Shown: positions 31,638 through 36,220 of the stretch, piece after piece
Position numbering within the stretch: position 1 is the first letter of the stretch
Layout of the letters: every line of letters begins with the position of its first letter
DNA from: Rhodospirillales bacterium
GTDB taxonomy: Bacteria > Pseudomonadota > Alphaproteobacteria > Rhodospirillales > Magnetospirillaceae
DNA: 36,220 nucleotides
Direction: 5' to 3'
Assembly (NCBI GenBank): GCA_014380005.1
Contig: JACMKT010000202.1
Location: 1-36,220 of the forward strand
Notes under the pieces: generated by a model
Database searches by the model: none
Told to the model about the DNA's origin: nothing
Seen by the model: only the letters and a program-made list of their open reading frames with translations
Position numbers and translations under genes: made by a program

Positions 31638-32330
31638 TTGCCGCCCCCTGACACCGTCGTTTGCTGGCGAATCCTGATTGATGCCCTGAGCGTGCGCCAA
31701 TGGGATGCCCTCTACAGCTTTCTTGATGCGGGCGAAGCGCAACGCGCTGCCGCTTTTCGGCAGGACGTCGACCGTCGCCTTTTTGTCGCCGCCCATGGTG
31801 GGCTGAGGCTGCTGGCCGGTGAGGCAATGGGGCGCGCGCCTCAGGCGCTGACATTTTCCATCGGTCCCAAGGGTAAGCCCTTTTGCGGCGGTTCCGGCCT
31901 GGAATTCAACCTCTCCCACAGCGGTGGCGTGGTGCTGATCGCGCTGTCACGGGACGTTCCAATGGGCATCGATGTGGAGCGGGCGCGCTCGGCTCCCGAC
32001 CACCTTCAGATTGCACGGCGCTATTTTCACGCAAACGAGGCGGCGGAGTTGGTGAGCTTGGATGAGCCCGAGGCTGAAGCCGCTTTTTTCCGCTGCTGGA
32101 CCCGTAAAGAAGCATTCATCAAAGCGCTGGGCGACGGGCTGAGTATGCCACTGGACTCGTTTCGTGTGTCCTGCCTGCCGGGCTCCCCGGCCATGGTCCT
32201 AAGCCTGCCGGCGAGCTGCGTTCCTGCGCCATGGACTCTGCTTGACCTGTCCCCGGCCGAGGGGCATTTCGGTGCCTTGGCAATGGCACGCCAAGGAGCC
32301 GCGGTATCGTTGCGGTCCCTGGCTTTTTAA
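31638..32330 (+). CDS. Sfp-type 4'-phosphopantetheinyl transferase
   Basis: This 230-residue enzyme moves phosphopantetheine from CoA to ACP/PCP serines. Motifs: FNLSHS (90-95), GIDVE (110-114, with Asp112 and Glu114 as metal ligands) and WTRKEAFIKALGDGL (154-168, with Glu158). The start is TTG 31638. It is the only candidate between an in-frame stop at 31605 and the first conserved residues, and its ribosome site is weak. The gene follows MbtH by 30 bp. Its target is presumably the seven or more carrier domains of this cluster. Confidence 0.94.
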   Translation: MPPPDTVVCWRILIDALSVRQWDALYSFLDAGEAQRAAAFRQDVDRRLFVAAHGGLRLLAGEAMGRAPQALTFSIGPKGKPFCGGSGLEFNLSHSGGVVLIALSRDVPMGIDVERARSAPDHLQIARRYFHANEAAELVSLDEPEAEAAFFRCWTRKEAFIKALGDGLSMPLDSFRVSCLPGSPAMVLSLPASCVPAPWTLLDLSPAEGHFGALAMARQGAAVSLRSLAF

Positions 32331-33349
32331 CTATATTTCCGCGTGCACCGCCGCGCTTGAATCCGTGACTAGCGGTTTGCGGATCACGGGTGATAGCAGG
32401 GAATAGGTGGCTGGCACCACGAACAGCGATACCAGCGTGCCGAACACCAATCCGCCAATCAGCACCCAGCCCAATTGACTGCGGCTGACCGCCTCGGCGC
32501 CGCTGGCTATGGCCAGCGGGATTGCGCTCAATACCGCTGCCAGCGTGGTCATCAGGATCGGCCGCAGACGCATGACCGTGGCTTCGGTCACTGCCTCAGC
32601 CCGGCTCATCCCTTTGTCGCGCAATTGGTTGGCGAATTCGGTGATCAGGATGCCGTGCTTGGCGATCAGCCCCACCAGGGTGACGAAGCCGATCATGCTG
32701 TAAATGTTAAGGGTGCCGCCGCTGAGCGCCAGGGTCAACAATGCACCGCAGATGGCCAGCGGGACCACACCCAGGATGATGACTGGATCGCGGAAGCTTT
32801 CGAATTGGGCGCTCAGCATAAAATAGATGAAGACAAGGCCCATCAGGATGACGGTGGCGGCTGATCCGCTGGATTTGGCCGCCTTGCCCGAATCGCCGCC
32901 TAGGGACAGTTGCATGGTGGGCGGCAGGGTCTGACGGGCGGCATCCTTCAAAGCGGCCAGTGCCTCACGGGCATCATGGCCCGGCACGATGCCGGCCGAG
33001 AACGTGGCTGAACGCCGGCCGTCGGAATGTTCCAACACGTCCGGTCCTACCGTGTCGCTGACCTCGACGAAGGTTTGTAGCGACCGCATTTCGCCCGAGG
33101 CGGTGCGGACGCGGATGTTGTAGATGGCGTCGGTCCTGCCTTGCCACTCTTTGGACAATTCCAGGATCACCTTATACATCTCGCCGCCATTGTTGAAGGT
33201 AGAGGCGGGGGTGCCGCCCAGCAGTGTCAACAATGCATTGCCGAGCGACGAGATGTTGACGCCTTGGTCGGCGGCCAGATCGCGGTCGATGGTGACCTGC
33301 AATTGCGGCTTGTCGATGACCAGATTCGAAGAGGGCGCCAGCATCCTCG
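32331..33349 (-). pseudogene. RND efflux pump, C-terminal remnant
   Basis: The readable part matches roughly the last 330 residues of an AcrB-type pump (about 1040 residues). Features are a DRDLAADQGVN segment, the porter region, and several transmembrane helices ending at ATYSLLSPVIRK. The first two-thirds are gone. The 5' end joins the membrane-fusion gene out of frame around 33340-33352. The translatable frame continues to 33389 but begins with non-homologous residues. The gene cannot make a working pump. It abuts the PPTase stop convergently. Confidence 0.88.
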
Positions 33350-34301
33350 CGTTCGCCCACCTCGACTCGCACCCTGTGGGCGGCACCATTGTCGATGCGG
33401 TAGACGAAATTGCCCGATAGCGAAGCCATCAACGCCTGCTTGGGGATCAACAGCGCGTTGTCGCGTTCGCGCAGGATCAAGTTGACGCGCACGAACAGGC
33501 CGGGAGTGATGGGCCGGCCCGCAGCGTCGATATCGGCACGTAACAGCACGCTGCGGCTGTCCATTTCCACGGTCGGGTCGATCAGGGTGACCTTGCCGCC
33601 AAGGATCGCCGCACCGATTGATTCCGCGCTGGCTTCAATGGGCAGGCCCGTGTGCAATTTAGGAAGCACCTTTTCGGCCACGCGGAAACTGACGCGCAGA
33701 TTCGAGCGATCCACCAGATGGACGATCTTGTATCCGGCCGACACGAAGCTGCCGACCTCCACATTGCTGGGGCCGGCGATGCCGTCAAACGGGGCGGTGA
33801 CCGTCATCATGCTGAGGTCCACGGCCCGCACCTGCTCGTTGGCTTGGGAACTGGCCAGCGTTGAACGGGAATCCTCGACAGCCGCTTCGGATTTGACGCC
33901 CCGCTTGGCCAGACGTAGCGAGCGTTCCAGCGCGGTACGGTCGCGCTCGCTGGCGGCGCGGGCCGCATCCATCTGGGTCTTGACCGTTCGGTCGTCCAGC
34001 CTGACCAGAACTTGCCCGGCTTTGACCCTGTCACCTTCCTTGAACAGGACTTTGTGACTTTGTCAGCCGATTGGGCGGACACGTCCACCTCGATCTGCGG
34101 TTCGATTATGCCGTGGGTGGCGTGCACGGTGCGGATGCGGCCCAATTTTGCTTCGACCACCGCCACGGAGGCCTTGCGAACCGAGGCGGTTTGACTGTCG
34201 GTTACCGCCGGATTCTCGACGGGGCGTTGGCGCATCATCCCTACGCCAGTGACGGCGATGACCGTAATGGCGAGGCCGATAATCAGCGGTTTCTTGCGCA
34301 T
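33340..34301 (-). pseudogene. HlyD/AcrA-type membrane-fusion protein, frameshifted and truncated
   Basis: From ATG 34301 the frame gives an N-terminal membrane anchor (LIIGLAITVIAVTGVGMM) and the start of the lipoyl domain, then breaks at 34048-34063. There, GACTTTGT is exactly duplicated in tandem. Taking out one copy restores ADKVLFKEGDRVKAGQVLV, and the frame then runs through the coiled coil (residues around SERDRTALERSL) and the beta-barrel. The gene ends at VRVEVGERE where it meets the RND remnant, so the membrane-proximal end is missing. Confidence 0.9.
34048..34063. repeat. Exact 8-bp tandem duplication causing a frameshift
   Basis: GACTTTGT occurs at 34048-34055 and again at 34056-34063. 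It lies inside the membrane-fusion gene. The extra 8 bp shift the frame, and deleting one copy restores a typical lipoyl-domain sequence. Confidence 0.92.
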
Positions 34302-34849
34302 TTATTCCCCCGGAACCGTGCCCGTACCAAACAGTTTGCCCCGGACTTCGTTGTAATGCAGGGACGGATCGTAGAGTTCCACCGGCAATCCCAAGGACTC
34401 GGCAGTCATTTCGCCGATGGCGGCGCGCACCTGCAGGGTGGCGACCTGAAAATCGTGGTGGGCGTTGGTTAGATTGACCTGGGCCGTTACCAGTTCCTGC
34501 TTGGCGTTCAAGACCTCGATCACCGTCCGGGACCCGATTTCTTCCTCTTCCACCACGCCGTCCAAGGCATCCTGGCTGTGCCCGACTTGCATGCGGAAAA
34601 GGCTCTCGCTTCGCCGTGCGCGTTCCAGGCCCGTTGCGATGTCTGGATCACGTCGGTGCGGGCCTGATCGGCTTCCAGGCGCCGCTGGCCGGCGGTTTCC
34701 TTTTGCGCCCGCACCCGCGAATATTCGGCGCCCGACTGGTACAGCGGCACCGACACCGAGACCAAAAGCTGGTCCACCCCCGACCTGTCGATCGAAGCGT
34801 CATGATCTCCCATAGACGCGTCATGATAACTCCGTCCGGGGGGCGTCAC
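34302..34849 (-). pseudogene. TolC-like outer-membrane factor, C-terminal remnant with a frameshift
   Basis: The upstream frame gives LVSVSVPLYQSGAEYSRVRA and a helix ending at QTSQRAW, typical of the middle of TolC-family proteins (about 450 residues). Homology then jumps frame near 34600-34630 to RSESLFRMQVGHSQ and continues to IGSRTVIEVLNAKQELVTAQ and the stop at 34302. The N-terminal half, with its signal peptide, is absent. The stop is directly followed by the membrane-fusion ATG, so this was one operon. Confidence 0.85.
34797..34827. repeat. Short direct repeat at the 5' end of the TolC remnant
   Basis: GCGTCATGAT occurs at 34797-34806 and 34818-34827, in near-identical 21-bp units. 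It marks the point where TolC homology stops and may be a deletion scar. Confidence 0.5.
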
Positions 34850-34948
34850 GGTCGCAACTATTGCGTAAAATCCGTTCCTCGTCCCCTTCCCAGAAATTAT
34901 TACGCCTTTTGGCCGTGTACCATAAAGGTTGTATACCGTTTTGGGGGG
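34850..34948. other. Gap between the efflux remnant and the aminotransferase
   Basis: This is 99 bp with no gene. It contains AT-rich patches and imperfect GTATAC/GTACAC repeats, but no clear terminator. Confidence 0.4.
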
Positions 34949-35785
34949 TTACCTGGTTAATTGACGAAACAGGGATTGCAGCCGGCGGGTGACGGGACCG
35001 GGTTCCCCAATTCCCACAAGGCGGTCCTCCACCTCGATCACTGGCGTGATCTCCATCGTGGTTCCGATGATGACGATTTCGGAAGCGTCGTCGAACTCTT
35101 CCCGTGTCAAATTGCGTTCCGCAAAGTCGATCCCGTCGGCGGCTGCCAATTCCAGCACTGCCTTGCGCGTCACTCCGGGCAGGATCAGGTTGTTCAAGGG
35201 GGGGGTGACCAGCACGCCGTCAACCACCGCCATCACATTGGTGTGCGTTCCCTCGGTCAGGTGACCGTTGCGGAAAAATACGGCCTCCTCGGCGCCGGCT
35301 TCCTTGGCACGCTGGTTGGACAGGACGTTCCAGGTCAGTGCGGTTGTCTTGATAGAGCAATGCAGCCAACGTTCGTCGGGCAGGGTGATGGCTTTGACGC
35401 CGTGATCTTGCTTGGACGGAGTGGGGGTGAAGCGCTTGACCGTGGCGAACACGGTAGGCGGCGTGCCGGCCGGTGGGAAGGCATGGGTCCGCGCCGCGAC
35501 GCCTCGCGTCACCTGGATATAGAAGGTCGCGTCGCCTGACTCCAAGCCGTTCTCGTTCAGCAGGCGCTCACCCACTGCTTCAAGTTCTGCAAAGTCGGTT
35601 CTGTCGAGCCGGATCGCCGAAGCGCCATCGGTCAGACGGGTCAAATGTTCCGCCATGCGGAAGAATCGACCCTCGTAGGCTCGCACGACCTCGTACAGCC
35701 CATCCGCGAACAGGAAACCGCGATCGTCGGGGGATACCGCGATGGCTTCTTTGGGGACAAACTGACCATTCCAATAACAAAGCAC
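34949..35785 (-). CDS. dat: Class IV aminotransferase, D-amino-acid transaminase type
   Basis: This 278-residue PLP enzyme matches the D-alanine/branched-chain fold. The PLP lysine is Lys146 in SIKTTALTWNVL. Glu178 in LTEGTHTNV matches the conserved TEG. GFLFADGLYEVVRAY near the N-terminus is typical. I choose GTG 35785: GGAGGA lies 7 nt before it, and the protein then begins at the usual YWNG strand. An ATG start at 35842 would add 19 residues with no ribosome site. It exchanges amino groups between D-amino acids and 2-oxo acids. A branched-chain or aminodeoxychorismate-lyase-like activity is the main alternative. A link to the NRPS is not shown. Confidence 0.85.
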   Translation of the reverse strand: MLCYWNGQFVPKEAIAVSPDDRGFLFADGLYEVVRAYEGRFFRMAEHLTRLTDGASAIRLDRTDFAELEAVGERLLNENGLESGDATFYIQVTRGVAARTHAFPPAGTPPTVFATVKRFTPTPSKQDHGVKAITLPDERWLHCSIKTTALTWNVLSNQRAKEAGAEEAVFFRNGHLTEGTHTNVMAVVDGVLVTPPLNNLILPGVTRKAVLELAAADGIDFAERNLTREEFDDASEIVIIGTTMEITPVIEVEDRLVGIGEPGPVTRRLQSLFRQLTR

Positions 35786-35842
35786 GCCCGTTTCCTCCAG
35801 CAATGTGCAATTGATGGTGCCTTGTCGTGAGGTTGTTGCCAA

Positions 35843-36028
35843 CCCCCGGTGAGCATTTAGGTTAATGAAGGGATGGAGTGGCGGCTGGCATCAGGCAGCA
35901 GGCAGGGGCGCCTTTACCACGGTCAATTCCCTGCCGGACATCCTCGCCGCCCACGGCGGTGCCCACAGCGGTATTGCCGGCACGACCAGGGTGATCGTGC
36001 CCGGAAAGAGTGGAGAGCGTTTCTCTGT
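35843..36028. other. Gap upstream of the aminotransferase, with the end of an IS
   Basis: The aminotransferase promoter should be here on the minus strand. The outer part (about 35990-36028) looks like the non-coding end of the IS3-family element. The exact terminal repeat cannot be fixed without the other end. Confidence 0.4.
35891..36000 (-). pseudogene. Possible 3' tail of a gene cut by the IS
   Basis: A minus-strand frame ends at TGA 35891 with the residues SGRELTVVKAPLPAA. It has no start on this side and runs into the IS end. It may be the remains of a gene interrupted by the insertion, or chance. Confidence 0.25.
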
Positions 36029-36220
36029 TTATGCGGCTTCGGCCTCGAAGCGGCATGGGCTTTTGTATCCCAGGGCGGAGTGCCGCCTGACGGGATTATA
36101 GAAGCCGTCGATATAGCGGCCAATGGCGATGTGGGCCTGGCTGCGTGATTGCCAAGCGGTTCGCCAGATCAGTTCGGATTTGATGGTCTTGAACACGGTT
36201 TCGACCATGGCGTTGTCGTA
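36029..36220 (-). mobile_element. IS3-family transposase (OrfB), C-terminal part, right edge
   Basis: The last 63 codons of an rve-type integrase are present, from the edge to TAA 36029. YDNAMVETVFKTIKSELIW carries the third catalytic acidic residue region. GRYIDGFYNPVRRHSALGYK is the classic IS3-family C-terminus. The rest of the element lies beyond the window. Whether it is intact is unknown. Confidence 0.92.

Noticed and set aside
33172..33339. Extension of the membrane-fusion frame beyond the junction
   Set aside because: It is out of frame with the RND homology and gives non-homologous residues, so it is not part of the original protein.

Overview
The window is GC-rich proteobacterial DNA. 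Gene style, an AcrB-type efflux relic and an IS3-family end point to a Gram-negative bacterium. I would guess an alphaproteobacterium of the Rhodospirillales kind, but that is inference only. No rRNA, tRNA or CRISPR array was seen.

Region 1 (1-26877, minus strand, read right to left) is a hybrid polyketide/nonribosomal-peptide assembly line in one tightly packed operon. The order is type II thioesterase, PKS-1 (KS-[AT relic]-ACP), PKS-2 (KS-AT-DH-CMT-KR-ACP), PKS-3 (KS-[no AT]-KR-ACP), then a giant PKS/NRPS (KS-AT-KR-ACP-C-A-T-C-A(MT inserted)-T-C-A...) that runs off the left edge. The reading frame of the giant protein stays open for all 4648 codons present. The last visible adenylation domain carries a valine-like specificity code. 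Two of four PKS modules have lost their acyltransferase, and one adenylation domain is split by a methyltransferase. Chain release must lie beyond the left edge.

Region 2 (26878-32330) holds accessory genes. A divergent promoter region separates the megasynthase operon from a stand-alone methyltransferase. A minus-strand operon follows in transcription order: DUF697-type membrane protein, a 52-residue hydrophobic protein, a SyrD/PvdE-type cyclic-peptide ABC exporter, and an SPFH/band-7 membrane protein. Divergent from it are an MbtH-like protein and an Sfp-type phosphopantetheinyl transferase. Together these supply carrier-protein activation, adenylation chaperoning, tailoring, export and possibly self-protection.

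Region 3 (32331-34849) is a decayed tripartite RND efflux operon. The outer-membrane factor is truncated and frameshifted. The membrane-fusion protein is broken by an exact 8-bp tandem duplication. The RND pump is fused out of frame to the fusion protein by a large internal deletion.

Region 4 (34850-36220) holds a D-amino-acid/branched-chain class IV aminotransferase and, at the right edge, the 3' end of an IS3-family transposase.
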